A stretch of DNA of 32,684 bases, taken from the NCBI GenBank assembly GCA_027859095.1, contig JAQIBN010000208.1, positions 1-32,684 on the forward strand. The letters run 5' to 3'. Source of the stretch: Spirochaetia bacterium. GTDB lineage: Bacteria; Spirochaetota; Spirochaetia; B11-G9. This document shows, one piece after another, positions 25,060 through 32,684 of this stretch; within the stretch, counting starts at the first letter, position 1, and each line of letters opens with the position of its first letter. A program made the translations under genes and the position numbers. The notes below the pieces were generated by a model. That model worked only from the letters and a program-made list of their open reading frames with translations, had not been told where the DNA came from and made no database searches.

Positions 25060-25395
25060 ATGAATAGTAGCTGTATACCCAAACCATTCACAGAAAAAGT
25101 AAAACTAATACTTAAAAATATTCCAAAAGGTAAAGTAACCAGCTACGGTACTATTGCAGCCATGGCAGGAAGCCCCAGGGCTGCCCGCCAGGTGGTACAG
25201 ATAATCCACAGAACTGATAACATCCCCTGGCACAGGGTTATAAACAGTCAGGGGAAAATTGCTATAAAGGAATATGAGGGTTTTCAGGAACAGAAGATGC
25301 TGCTTAGTATGGAAGGGGTGGAATCTGATTCAAATGGGAAAATTGATCTGGATAAATTCAAGTGGAAATGTTATTCCCTTGATGACCTAATATAA
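25060..25395 (+). CDS. Alkyltransferase-like protein (ATL), MGMT-family without catalytic cysteine
   Basis: 111 residues of the O6-alkylguanine-DNA alkyltransferase C-terminal domain: KGKVTSYGTIAAMAGSPRAA (24-43, helix-turn-helix with the Tyr and Arg finger) and IPWHRVINSQGKI (55-67). The active-site PCHR of a true alkyltransferase is PWHR here, with Trp57 in place of the Cys. Such proteins bind O6-alkylguanine lesions without repairing them and hand them to nucleotide excision repair in the systems studied. No ribosome site precedes the ATG, which fits a leaderless transcript. It follows the HepT/MntA pair closely. Confidence 0.9.
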   Translation: MNSSCIPKPFTEKVKLILKNIPKGKVTSYGTIAAMAGSPRAARQVVQIIHRTDNIPWHRVINSQGKIAIKEYEGFQEQKMLLSMEGVESDSNGKIDLDKFKWKCYSLDDLI

Positions 25396-25412
25396 ATCTA
25401 CAGGAACCCTAT

Positions 25413-26291
25413 ATGCCCCTTTGGTTCACATACAGTTTACTTGCAACATTATTTTATGGAATGCTGAACTTTCTATATAAAGTTGCTGCAGAAAAAAAAT
25501 ATCTTAATCAGGCTGTCATTCTTATATCTGCCATTACTGTTGTAATCTCAGCTGCTTTTACAATTATTATTTCACCTAAGTTATCCGGACAGAAAATACC
25601 AAATATTCTCCCGGCGTTACCTTATGCTATTGCAAATGGAACACTTTTTGCAATTGGGGCTCTTTCAAAATTCAAGGCATTAACCCTTGCACCTGCATCT
25701 GTTGTATTTCCTGTTAATAAATCAAATGTTCTGTTTGTAATTATTATAGGTATACTTTTTTTTAAGGAATCACCAGAGTTAAATCAATGGGCAGGTATAG
25801 GAACTTCCATACTTGTACTTATTCTTATCTCATCTGAACAGTTTAAAATTTCAGGCTCCAATACATTAAAAGGTATCTTTTTTGCAGTGTTTGCAGCCCT
25901 TTGTACCTCATTTTCCATGACAGCAGGAAAACTTGCATCAGTAAGTGTAGATAGAACTTCTTACATTTTACTTTCCTATACAATTGTTGCCTTTATATCT
26001 CTATTTGGATATTTACGATTACCTAATAAAGAAGAAAAAACAAATACATTTAATAGACCTGGAATATTTTTAATAGGTAGTATTATTGGGGTTCTTAATT
26101 TTGCCGGGTACGGATTGGTTCTTAAAGCATTCGCAGCAGGTAGCATGTCTCTGATCCAGCCCATTTTTACGCTGTCCATATTAATACCAATATTTTTATC
26201 TGCTGCAATTTATAAAGAAAAACTAACTCTTATTAGGATTTTAAGTATAGGTCTGTCACTTGCTTCAGTTCTACTTATTAAGAATGGATAA
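25413..26291 (+). CDS. EamA/DMT-family transporter
   Basis: 292 residues, ten TM helices in two EamA repeats, the normal length of a drug/metabolite transporter. Repeat ends show FPVNKSNVLFVIIIGILFFK (about 98-117) and SLIQPIFTLSILIPIFLSAA (about 245-264), each followed by the Glu-containing YKE/FKE typical of the fold. AGGA lies 8 bases before the ATG and 17 bases separate it from the ATL gene. Its end overlaps that of the convergent mutarotase-like gene by 14 bases. Substrate unknown; neighbours give no clear hint. Confidence 0.85.
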   Translation: MPLWFTYSLLATLFYGMLNFLYKVAAEKKYLNQAVILISAITVVISAAFTIIISPKLSGQKIPNILPALPYAIANGTLFAIGALSKFKALTLAPASVVFPVNKSNVLFVIIIGILFFKESPELNQWAGIGTSILVLILISSEQFKISGSNTLKGIFFAVFAALCTSFSMTAGKLASVSVDRTSYILLSYTIVAFISLFGYLRLPNKEEKTNTFNRPGIFLIGSIIGVLNFAGYGLVLKAFAAGSMSLIQPIFTLSILIPIFLSAAIYKEKLTLIRILSIGLSLASVLLIKNG

Positions 26292-27402
26292 ACTCTGTAT
26301 TAACTTTAGTAAAAACTTTCTTCCCGGAGACGGAAGTAATCTCAATACCATCATCCTTTTTCAAAATAGTCTTTACCTTGTCAAACCCTTCCGGTATACG
26401 GACTACTCCCTGGATATACTTTACAGACAGCCCACTATCTTCTTTTATCTGATGACAAGTTTTTATTCCCTTTTCATTGAGAAAGTTATTTTTTGCAGAA
26501 ACAGCAAGGCCATCTGCAAAGGAACTGCATACATCCTCAACCCCTATACAGACATTTCTGCCATTCCATGGCGCCTGATGCCTGCCCATGTTCTCCATCC
26601 ATAAAACAGTAGATGGAAGAATCTCAGAATCCTTTAGAGAGAACCATAAATATCCTTCTTCCGGCACAGTTACTGCAGACCATGCAAAATTCTCCTCAGA
26701 TTTATTATAAACCTGGAGAATATCAACAAACCCCTTACGGGCAGGGAAAACCGAACAGTCGGTATTATCATTGTCCTTCCATACAGTAGGAACCTTTTCC
26801 AGAGATTTAAATTTTTCCAGAGAGGCCAGACTGTAGTATTCACCCTGGTTATAACTGGCACCCTCATATTTATTGGTATAACCAAATTTTATCGGACTGG
26901 TGCTTATATATTTTTTTGTTCCACCTGGAAAAATTGCATGATGCCCTAAAGAGGTAGATCCGGTAAATCCTTCAACTAAATGATTGATATACAGGTTATT
27001 TTCTCCCTCTTTCAAGCCTATGCTTTTAGTAATGCTTCCCCTTCTGGCTGTTGTATCCATTTTAAGCACTATTGAATTTTCTGACTGCTCCGAAGCAAGA
27101 GCCCATTTGTTCCCTGACACTTCACCATGAGGTGGATGGGACTCATTATTCCAGGAGTTGTCCCCACCAAAGGGAAGACAGAAAAAATCACCCCTTAAAG
27201 GAACAAGAACTTCCGGTTCATTCTCCAGATTCAAACCTTCTTCTGCCCAGGGGCTAATATAGAAGGGTTCTATGGGCTGAACACTGTCCTTCATAAAAAC
27301 AACAGGAGCCATGTGACCACCCAGCTCAGTCAGACAAAGTCTTATGCTTTTGTTTTCCAGTACCCAGCTTCTCTGACCCTTGATAATTTCCGATCTAATC
27401 AT
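26278..27402 (-). CDS. Galactose-mutarotase-like (aldose 1-epimerase fold) protein
   Basis: 374 residues, beta-rich and soluble, no signal. The opening IRLCLTELGGHMAPVVF, the later GDFFCLPFGGDNSW and SHPPHGEVSGNKWAL (HGE with catalytic-type His), and SLGHHAIFPGGT resemble the mutarotase superfamily, though no close named subfamily is recognised. Last gene of the carbohydrate operon: GGAGG lies 6 bases before the ATG, and it overlaps the dehydrogenase gene by 8 bases. Likely role is sugar anomer interconversion or sugar binding in the pathway served by the isomerase, kinase and dehydrogenase. Function is inferred from fold and context. Confidence 0.7.
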   Translation of the reverse strand: MIRSEIIKGQRSWVLENKSIRLCLTELGGHMAPVVFMKDSVQPIEPFYISPWAEEGLNLENEPEVLVPLRGDFFCLPFGGDNSWNNESHPPHGEVSGNKWALASEQSENSIVLKMDTTARRGSITKSIGLKEGENNLYINHLVEGFTGSTSLGHHAIFPGGTKKYISTSPIKFGYTNKYEGASYNQGEYYSLASLEKFKSLEKVPTVWKDNDNTDCSVFPARKGFVDILQVYNKSEENFAWSAVTVPEEGYLWFSLKDSEILPSTVLWMENMGRHQAPWNGRNVCIGVEDVCSSFADGLAVSAKNNFLNEKGIKTCHQIKEDSGLSVKYIQGVVRIPEGFDKVKTILKKDDGIEITSVSGKKVFTKVNTEFIHS

Positions 27403-28567
27403 TATTGACCTCCAATATAGCCCTAATCAATTCCTTATCTTCAACTGGATCCAGTCCACAAATATTAATAACAACTTGATCTATTCCCATGTCTGAGGCA
27501 TCATGTAAAAAATCTACATCCTTTTTAAATGCCAATCCATTTTGATCTGTTGCATAGAAATTAAGAGCAGAATAAAAAACTTTAATAATCTCGCCTTTGG
27601 GAAGATCATGTTTCATACACAATCTTATAGCTCCTAGAATTCTATCATCCCTGCCAAGCTTTCTTGTCAAATCCTTCCCTACCCTGAACACTGTATCTCC
27701 CAGAGCCCTATTCTGAAACCTGAAAAGAAGGTCCTCAATATGATCCGCCAGATCCTCCCTTGTAAAATCATCCGGATACTCTTTTAGAAGTGCTGCTGCC
27801 GCTTCATTCATGACATTTCGAACCTGAAGTTCTATCTGCTCATCTTCCAGAACTTCTGCAATCAAATTTCTCCCGGGATACTTATCAAATCCAAGATATG
27901 CACAAGTTGCATGGCCGAGGTTGTGGATAAACAGCTTCCTGTCAACCCAGGCAGCAATGTTGCTTACTGCCTTTATTTCGGGAAAGTCCGGTATCTTGTT
28001 TTTAAATCCCTTCCTGTCCAGAATGAGTGTATTGTACTCCTCAGCATTCAGAACCAGAGGATCTTCTGAAAGATCCTCCTCTGTCATTATTGGGACCATT
28101 TTACCTATACTTGTTTCGATAAGCCCAACCTCATCTCCTGTCAAACCATTTTTTTGAAGCAGTTTTCTAAAGTAATCCGCACCATTTCGTATATTCTCTG
28201 CAATAATAATATCAAGAGGGTCCAAATGAGATTTCAACCTGTTCTTTATCCCTTCAGCGATAAGAGGAATAACTTTTGGTAAGGCTCCCTGGCCGACCGA
28301 AGTCGCACAGAGATTGCTTTCATTAAGACATTCGACAATTTTATCAGTTTCAGAACTATGTATAGCACTAATATTTTTTACCAGAATTTCTTCATTAGCC
28401 TTGCTGTTTCTTTTAATTAATATTCGATACTCTTTTTTTAGGTTAAGTTCTTTAACCAAAGCACAGTTGGCGTCGATAAATGTAAGCCCTAAACCATTGG
28501 ACGAAAAAATGTTTCCAATGAATGAGCGTCCAATATTGCCCGCACCAAATATTACTGCTTTATTCAA
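27395..28567 (-). CDS. mtlD: Mannitol-1-phosphate dehydrogenase-like polyol dehydrogenase (MtlD family)
   Basis: 390-residue NAD-dependent polyol/polyol-phosphate dehydrogenase. The Rossmann motif FGAGNIGRSF (7-16) is at the N-terminus. The family active-site run is DRKLFIHNLGHATCAYLGFD with K211, N216 and H219 spaced as in mannitol 2-dehydrogenase. Length fits MtlD (about 380). It could act on mannitol-1-P, or another hexitol/pentitol or their phosphates. The start is TTG, backed by AAGGAG 7 bases upstream and by the Rossmann motif at once after it; TTGA overlaps the kinase stop. Position between kinase and mutarotase genes supports a sugar/polyol pathway. Substrate not determined. Confidence 0.82.
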   Translation of the reverse strand: MNKAVIFGAGNIGRSFIGNIFSSNGLGLTFIDANCALVKELNLKKEYRILIKRNSKANEEILVKNISAIHSSETDKIVECLNESNLCATSVGQGALPKVIPLIAEGIKNRLKSHLDPLDIIIAENIRNGADYFRKLLQKNGLTGDEVGLIETSIGKMVPIMTEEDLSEDPLVLNAEEYNTLILDRKGFKNKIPDFPEIKAVSNIAAWVDRKLFIHNLGHATCAYLGFDKYPGRNLIAEVLEDEQIELQVRNVMNEAAAALLKEYPDDFTREDLADHIEDLLFRFQNRALGDTVFRVGKDLTRKLGRDDRILGAIRLCMKHDLPKGEIIKVFYSALNFYATDQNGLAFKKDVDFLHDASDMGIDQVVINICGLDPVEDKELIRAILEVNND

Positions 28568-29799
28568 AATTCTACTCCTTTGGTTGCATCGGCGAGCAGG
28601 AAGCTTGCTTCCGACCAGCCAGTCTGTTGCTTATACTCACCAAATAGAACTTCAAGTTTCTCCAGTTTCTCACCTTTTTTTTCTTCATAATAAACTCCCC
28701 CCTGATACAGTCCAGCAAGTCCGCCCGAGACAACTCCCCATGCAGCAGCTTCTTTGAGTGATAGTTTACCATCATTATGGTCCTTAAGCTGAATAGCAAT
28801 CGAAGCATATACCCCGCCGGCAAAATTGTCACCGCAGCCTGTGGTATCTGCAAGGGAATCAGCTGGTAGGTTTCTAATTCTATTTCCAGCACTGCCGGAA
28901 ACAGGCATAGTAAAGGTTCCTTCTTCTTTGAAAAGACTCCCATCAGAATAACATAAAACATCTGCAGAACCATGTGTAATAATTACCGAACGAACTCCTT
29001 TCTCTGCAAAAAACCGTAAAGTATCTTCTTTGGTAAGTTGCCCGGAAATTCTCATGGCTTCTTCATTATCAGCAATCAATAGGTCTATAAGCTTATAATC
29101 ATTTTTTGTGCTGACAAGGGGCCATGGTTTATGGGGGTTCAAATTCTGATTCCTAAAATCATAGACTGTGTTAATAAAATTAAAACAAGATTCTCTTTTT
29201 CCCTTTCTTAACAGGAAACTCAAATCATCGTGAAGACCAGGGGTAAGAGCTGTACCGCCATAAATTAGAATATCTGCATCAAAGAAAGAGTCCGGAATAT
29301 CCCTTCCTGATATTTTCCCTGCAGCTCCAATATAATTAATAAAACTACGCTCTCCATTGTTATCATTAAAGGCAGGGTCAGATAAGACATCGGTAAATGG
29401 AGTTTGCCCATCAAGGACAAGGTAACCATCCAAATTAATATTAAAGGGAGCTAATTTCTCTGCAATAAACTGCCCATTTTCATCTTCAGCTCTGGCGCCA
29501 TAAAAACCAATATCAATACCCTTATCTCCCAGCATCTGGGCGATATTTATTAGGGCGACGATGGAAGGACCGCCTATATTTTTTTCAGGAGATATCCTTC
29601 CACCTGTTATTTCAGTAAGGAGATCCTGGTATTTAACACCGAACGATATTTCAAGACTTTCCCCAAATACAAGACCTCCGGTAATGATTCCACCAGAAGG
29701 ATTATTGTCTGAGGTCCATTTTTTATATGCTTTTGAGCTAAAATCAATTGGTGAGTATAGATTATCTACCAGAGAACAACCGAGTCCATTTATACGCAT
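28564..29799 (-). CDS. PfkB-family carbohydrate kinase
   Basis: 411 residues, longer than the 300-330 usual for ribokinase/PfkB sugar kinases. Signature 1 is around NIGGPSIVALINIAQMLGDK (74-93) with GFYGARAEDENGQF after it. Signature 2 is DTTGCGDNFAGG (318-329) with D324 as catalytic base; the usual GAGD is GCGD here. An insertion lies early (residues 20-70), with another near the ATP site. Phosphorylates a sugar or nucleoside; with a lyxose/mannose-type isomerase and an MtlD-type enzyme nearby, a ketose such as D-fructose or D-xylulose is a reasonable guess. GAGGAG lies 8 bases before the ATG. Overlaps the dehydrogenase start. Confidence 0.83.
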   Translation of the reverse strand: MRINGLGCSLVDNLYSPIDFSSKAYKKWTSDNNPSGGIITGGLVFGESLEISFGVKYQDLLTEITGGRISPEKNIGGPSIVALINIAQMLGDKGIDIGFYGARAEDENGQFIAEKLAPFNINLDGYLVLDGQTPFTDVLSDPAFNDNNGERSFINYIGAAGKISGRDIPDSFFDADILIYGGTALTPGLHDDLSFLLRKGKRESCFNFINTVYDFRNQNLNPHKPWPLVSTKNDYKLIDLLIADNEEAMRISGQLTKEDTLRFFAEKGVRSVIITHGSADVLCYSDGSLFKEEGTFTMPVSGSAGNRIRNLPADSLADTTGCGDNFAGGVYASIAIQLKDHNDGKLSLKEAAAWGVVSGGLAGLYQGGVYYEEKKGEKLEKLEVLFGEYKQQTGWSEASFLLADATKGVEF

Positions 29800-29818
29800 C
29801 TACTTATCTCCTCTAGCT

Positions 29819-29848
29819 AATATAATCTCATAAATTAAGTATATCCAA
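29819..29848 (-). promoter_or_regulatory. Candidate promoter of PfkB-MtlD-mutarotase operon
   Basis: Minus strand TTGGAT (29843-29848), 18-base spacer, TATATT (29819-29824); start near 29812, a short leader with GAGGAG before the ATG. It lies just downstream of the DUF4143 gene, so the kinase operon can be driven separately from the isomerase. Confidence 0.4.
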
Positions 29849-29871
29849 AACCCACAACAAAATCTCTACCT

Positions 29872-31263
29872 TTACTGGCAAAGCGTCAGGGAGTTACTAC
29901 ACAAATCAGAACGACCAACCATATATAGTGGTAAAGAATAAAGATCAAATCTGATATTGTGAGTATTGGAATTATTATTTGGCAGAGCATATCCAAATTC
30001 CTGCCTGCTGGGCATATTCAGGTCAAAGCGAAGAGCAGTATGGAAATTTTTCTGGTGGGCAAACTGGTGTAATGACTTTAAGGTTCCACTCTTTCCTGCT
30101 TTTACTTCAACTGGAATAATTTCTCCATCCACAATAGTTAGAAAATCAACTTCTGCATTTCTGGATTTCTCCTCACGTAGCCAATAAAATAGTTCAGGAG
30201 TACTATTTAACCGTCCTGTATACAGCAGGTGCTGAGCAATAAACTGTTCGGCAATATTCCCTTCATTTACAAAACGTAGGTCCTTCAACATCTCCAGATT
30301 TATATGTTTAATTCCACACATAGTATTAGCCAGACCTACATCAAGGAAATATAGTTTATAAATTTTCGAGTTGATACCAGCACCAATAGGCAATCCCGAT
30401 GCATTGGAATGATTCACTTTTGTTATAACACCTGCTTTTGCCAGAAGATCAATTGAAGCTTTAACTTCCCGTGCCTGACTATGGGGATCAATATTTGAAT
30501 ATTTTACCTTATTACCGATCGCCTGGGGAACATATTGAAACACATTCTGAATTTTTGACAATTGTGAATATCTGGCATATTTAGCAAAATCATCCTGATA
30601 TGTTTCAATAATCGATAAATGGATATCGATAACATCGTCAAGATTTTTTCTATTCTCAAAGACCGAAACTGCCTCAGGCATTCCTCCAACGATCAAAAAA
30701 TCACGTAATAGCATAAGAAGTCGTTCATGAGCACTAAGTGGAAAAGTTTCGTCCCAGGAATAATTAGAAATCAAATCAATTAATTTTTGTTGTTTTTGTG
30801 CTTCCAGAAATTCGATAAAGTTCATTGGTCCAAGAAAAAGGTATTCAATACGGCCAACGGGCATAGAAAAATTATGTTTTGAAAGGACAAATTCCAATAA
30901 TGAACCTGCGCTTATCACCGCAAGGCCGGGTAAATCCTCATAGAAATAACGCAGGCATGGTATCGCTTCAGGAACCGCTTGAATTTCATCCAAAAATAAC
31001 AATTTTCCATGAAAATCAGTAAGATTCTTATCGCTTATATACTCGAGTTCACGGCAAATCTCATGGACATTATTTGTTTCAAACAGCTTATTCAGGTTTT
31101 TATGTCGCTCAAGATTAATTTCTACAAGATCAAGATCATGGTTTTTGGCAAAATTTCGAACGAGAGTAGATTTCCCAACCTGCCGGGCTCCACGAATTAC
31201 AAGGGGTTTCCTCCCGGATTTAGAAAGCCAATGCTTAAGATAGTGTTCAGCGTTTCTTTTCAC
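29872..31263 (-). CDS. AAA ATPase with DUF4143 C-terminal nuclease-like domain
   Basis: 463 residues. Walker A GARQVGKS (25-32), Walker B LLFLDE (88-93) and SAGSLLEFV (118-126) identify the AAA_14 type ATPase. The C-terminal half (about 225 on) is DUF4143. It contains GNIAEQFIAQHLL (E339), AEVDFLTIVDGE (D373) and PVEVKAGKSG (E386, K388), which fits a PD-(D/E)XK-like nuclease core. The start is GTG with AGGA 8 bases upstream. It lies between the isomerase and the kinase but has its own promoter with a palindrome in the spacer, so it looks like an inserted accessory gene. Such genes are abundant in anaerobes; their function is not known, and a defence or mobile-element role is only suspected. 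Confidence 0.85.
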   Translation of the reverse strand: MKRNAEHYLKHWLSKSGRKPLVIRGARQVGKSTLVRNFAKNHDLDLVEINLERHKNLNKLFETNNVHEICRELEYISDKNLTDFHGKLLFLDEIQAVPEAIPCLRYFYEDLPGLAVISAGSLLEFVLSKHNFSMPVGRIEYLFLGPMNFIEFLEAQKQQKLIDLISNYSWDETFPLSAHERLLMLLRDFLIVGGMPEAVSVFENRKNLDDVIDIHLSIIETYQDDFAKYARYSQLSKIQNVFQYVPQAIGNKVKYSNIDPHSQAREVKASIDLLAKAGVITKVNHSNASGLPIGAGINSKIYKLYFLDVGLANTMCGIKHINLEMLKDLRFVNEGNIAEQFIAQHLLYTGRLNSTPELFYWLREEKSRNAEVDFLTIVDGEIIPVEVKAGKSGTLKSLHQFAHQKNFHTALRFDLNMPSRQEFGYALPNNNSNTHNIRFDLYSLPLYMVGRSDLCSNSLTLCQ

Positions 31264-31298
31264 TTTAGAATTCCTTTTTTCAACAATCTATCTATAAC

Positions 31299-31327
31299 AT
31301 AATATAACAACCAGCATATTTATGCAA
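31299..31327 (-). promoter_or_regulatory. Promoter of DUF4143 ATPase gene with internal operator-like palindrome
   Basis: Minus strand TTGCAT (31322-31327), 17-base spacer, TATTAT (31299-31304). GCATA-TT-TATGC, a perfect 5-2-5 inverted repeat at 31314-31325, fills the spacer, a classic place for a repressor. A second perfect palindrome, TAACCGGTTA, is at 31341-31350, about 14 bases upstream of the -35. Confidence 0.45.
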
Positions 31328-31411
31328 TATCATACTATAATAACCGGTTAATTACTGCAGATAATGAATAAATAAGAAATTTATTTACTTTTAGCTATAT
31401 CTGACAATCAC

Positions 31412-31440
31412 TCTGTGGATTTTTAAGTAAAATCCACAGA
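31412..31440. repeat. Perfect 12-bp hairpin in gap after D-lyxose isomerase, followed by 10-bp palindrome
   Basis: TCTGTGGATTTT (31412-31423), loop TAAGT, AAAATCCACAGA (31429-31440). It directly touches AACAGCTGTT, a 10-base palindrome at 31440-31449. The hairpin is about 93 bases after the isomerase stop on the transcript. No T-run follows it, so it is either an unusual terminator/processing structure or a protein-binding site. The rest of the gap 31264-31532 holds the ATPase promoter and no gene. Confidence 0.6.
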
Positions 31441-31532
31441 ACAGCTGTTAAATTTTCAGCAAATATATAATAGAAATATGTATCAAAGAACTCTAAAACT
31501 ATAGCATCTGGTATCACTATACCATTAATAAT

Positions 31533-32216
31533 CTATTTGACTCTCAGGACAGACCCATAATCACCAACAAGAAGCCTATACGGCTCTTCATCTTCAATTA
31601 TCTTTGGAAATCTTCCCAGATCGTCATGAAACCTGTTATCACTTGCATCATCGTTAGTCATGCTCACTTCCCCGGCCATGACTGTTCCACTTCCAGCCTC
31701 AGCATAGAAACAGTGATACACTCCTGTCTGCAAAGTAATGCTCTCCCCGGGTGACAGAATAACTTTTCCACCTGCTTCAACCTCTCTCCTCATCCCATCA
31801 GTAAGAAAAACAACTGGAGTATTGGTAAATTCTTCATTTTTATCAGAATTATACAGTTCAACAACAAGCCTGCCGCCTCCCCTGTTAATAATATCCTCTG
31901 TTTTACTCCAGTGAAAATGAAAAGGAGTTATCTGATTCTCTTTAACTATCATTATTTTTTCTGCATAGGGTTTTTTATCGAAGCTGTTGTTTCCGTTTCT
32001 AATAGTAAACAGAAGAAGGCCGGTAGTCAGGAAAGTACCAATTCCGAAATCAGTTAGATCCCATCCAAGAGAGCTTTCGAAGATGTTTTCACAAGCCTGT
32101 TTATTATGCTTCCAGTCTTCAATAGACCATGCAGCCCATGGGGGTAGAAAAAAATTATTATTCTTAAAAATTCCTTCAGCTTCCTTAATATAATTGTTTA
32201 TTTCGCTTCTTTTCAT
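31533..32216 (-). CDS. D-lyxose ketol-isomerase (cupin-type)
   Basis: 227 residues from the ATG at 32216, chosen over a TTG at 32228 because GGAG lies about 7 bases before the ATG. Single cupin-fold sugar isomerase converting D-lyxose to D-xylulose, often also D-mannose to D-fructose. Metal ligands are seen as HFHWSKTE (H100, H102, E107) and YHCF (H168); this spacing matches the known E. coli O157 enzyme (His, His, Glu, His at +2, +5, +61, from memory). The conserved lead-in PWAAWSIEDWK is present. It is followed by a ROK-family gene upstream, so both probably belong to one operon with the sugar genes downstream. Confidence 0.88.
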   Translation of the reverse strand: MKRSEINNYIKEAEGIFKNNNFFLPPWAAWSIEDWKHNKQACENIFESSLGWDLTDFGIGTFLTTGLLLFTIRNGNNSFDKKPYAEKIMIVKENQITPFHFHWSKTEDIINRGGGRLVVELYNSDKNEEFTNTPVVFLTDGMRREVEAGGKVILSPGESITLQTGVYHCFYAEAGSGTVMAGEVSMTNDDASDNRFHDDLGRFPKIIEDEEPYRLLVGDYGSVLRVK

Positions 32217-32298
32217 TTTTTTCTCCAATTCTTACTTGCTTCTTAACTGTATCGATATTATCTCGAATTGACTAATATTCGGCAATGGCTAAGCTCAT

Positions 32299-32684
32299 TT
32301 ACAAAAGACCTTGCCTCTTCTCCAAAGCGTTAATAGCAACACCAAGGCTGCCATAATCACCGATAGATTTCCCCAGGGCTGCAGGAACAACAGAACAAAC
32401 CATGCGGGAAGCTTCAAGTGCTTCATTCTGAATAACGGCTACTGTAAAAGGTTCCAAAAAATCCCGACAATGGGTGTAAATGCTGCCAATAACAATGCGC
32501 TCAGGATTGAGTAAATCTATAAGAACAGACAGACCCATTCCTAAGTAACGACCACTATTTTCAAGAATTCCCAAAGCAATGGAATCACCATTTGCTGCAG
32601 CTAAACAAACATCCCTTGCAGTAACTTTTTTTCCACAAGAAAACTCCCGGCAAAAAGCTGAGCCATCTGCCCGGCAATTTGCCA
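32299..32684 (-). CDS. ROK-family protein (sugar kinase or repressor), 5' part outside window
   Basis: The frame reads open from the right edge (first whole codon at 32682) to TAA at 32299: 127 residues of C-terminal sequence plus the stop codon. ARDVCLAAANGDSIALGILE, NSGRYLGMGLSVLIDLLNPE, then RIVIGSIYTHCRDF match the last third of ROK proteins (D-I--AA--GD--A, LG-GL--L--LLNPE-IVIGG). The zinc motif and ATP-binding part would lie beyond the edge, so kinase versus repressor (NagC/XylR type) cannot be decided. Being first in the sugar cluster, both a regulator and a hexokinase role are plausible. Confidence 0.8.
   Translation of the reverse strand, partial: ANCRADGSAFCREFSCGKKVTARDVCLAAANGDSIALGILENSGRYLGMGLSVLIDLLNPERIVIGSIYTHCRDFLEPFTVAVIQNEALEASRMVCSVVPAALGKSIGDYGSLGVAINALEKRQGLL

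Noticed and set aside
31987-32193. Plus-strand open frame within D-lyxose isomerase
   Set aside because: Antisense shadow; the isomerase frame has all metal ligands.
1-32684. CRISPR array, tRNA, rRNA or insertion sequence
   Set aside because: No regular spaced repeats, no cloverleaf-like or rRNA-like text, and no transposase or terminal repeats were found in the gaps.

Overview
The window is AT-rich, gene-dense DNA from a Gram-negative-type (two-membrane) bacterium. The envelope architecture is a tripartite RND/TolC efflux set, a TPR protein with a barrel-like C-terminus, and a methyl-accepting chemotaxis protein. With the gene style (many TPR proteins, DUF4143 ATPase, HipA, sugar clusters) this fits an anaerobic or facultative spirochaete best. 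That assignment is inference from gene content only. No rRNA, tRNA, CRISPR array or insertion sequence was seen.

Layout. (1) 1-5749, minus: tolC-like > RND permease > lipoprotein adaptor (cut by the window edge), a drug/solute efflux operon. (2) 5904-8653: a PlsC-type acyltransferase with a zinc ribbon, divergent from a GltS-type Na+/glutamate symporter; a perfect palindrome lies between them. (3) 8670-15910, minus: a tightly coupled four-gene operon. It encodes a TPR plus predicted outer-membrane barrel protein, a transglutaminase-like/7TM inner-membrane protein, a RimK-like ATP-grasp ligase and a very large membrane-anchored TPR protein. This is the most system-like part of the window. (4) 16021-21099: a chemoreceptor, a decayed gene, a DUF485/ActP-type symporter pair and a class II aldolase. 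(5) 21145-25395: a toxin-antitoxin cluster (MazEF, HipBA, HepT/MntA) with a small unknown gene and an alkyltransferase-like DNA-repair protein. It surrounds a mosaic of decayed SorC, FGGY-kinase and URO-D gene pieces. (6) 25413-26291: an EamA transporter. (7) 26278-32684, minus: a carbohydrate cluster of ROK protein (partial), D-lyxose isomerase, PfkB kinase, MtlD-type polyol dehydrogenase and mutarotase-like protein. A DUF4143 ATPase/nuclease-like gene with its own operator-bearing promoter interrupts it.

How the parts may work together. In region 3, the ligase would act in the cytosol, the 7TM/transglutaminase protein in the inner membrane and periplasm, and the barrel/TPR protein at the outer membrane. 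This suggests a trans-envelope peptide or amino-acid modification or export device. The transglutaminase domain keeps a full Cys-His-Asp set, although the family it resembles is named for an inactive one. In region 7, isomerase, kinase, polyol dehydrogenase and mutarotase form a plausible route for a ketose/polyol or mannose-type sugar; the substrate cannot be read from sequence. Two genes in region 5 (hipB and the alkyltransferase-like gene) have their ATG at the predicted transcription start and no ribosome-binding site, which suggests leaderless mRNAs.
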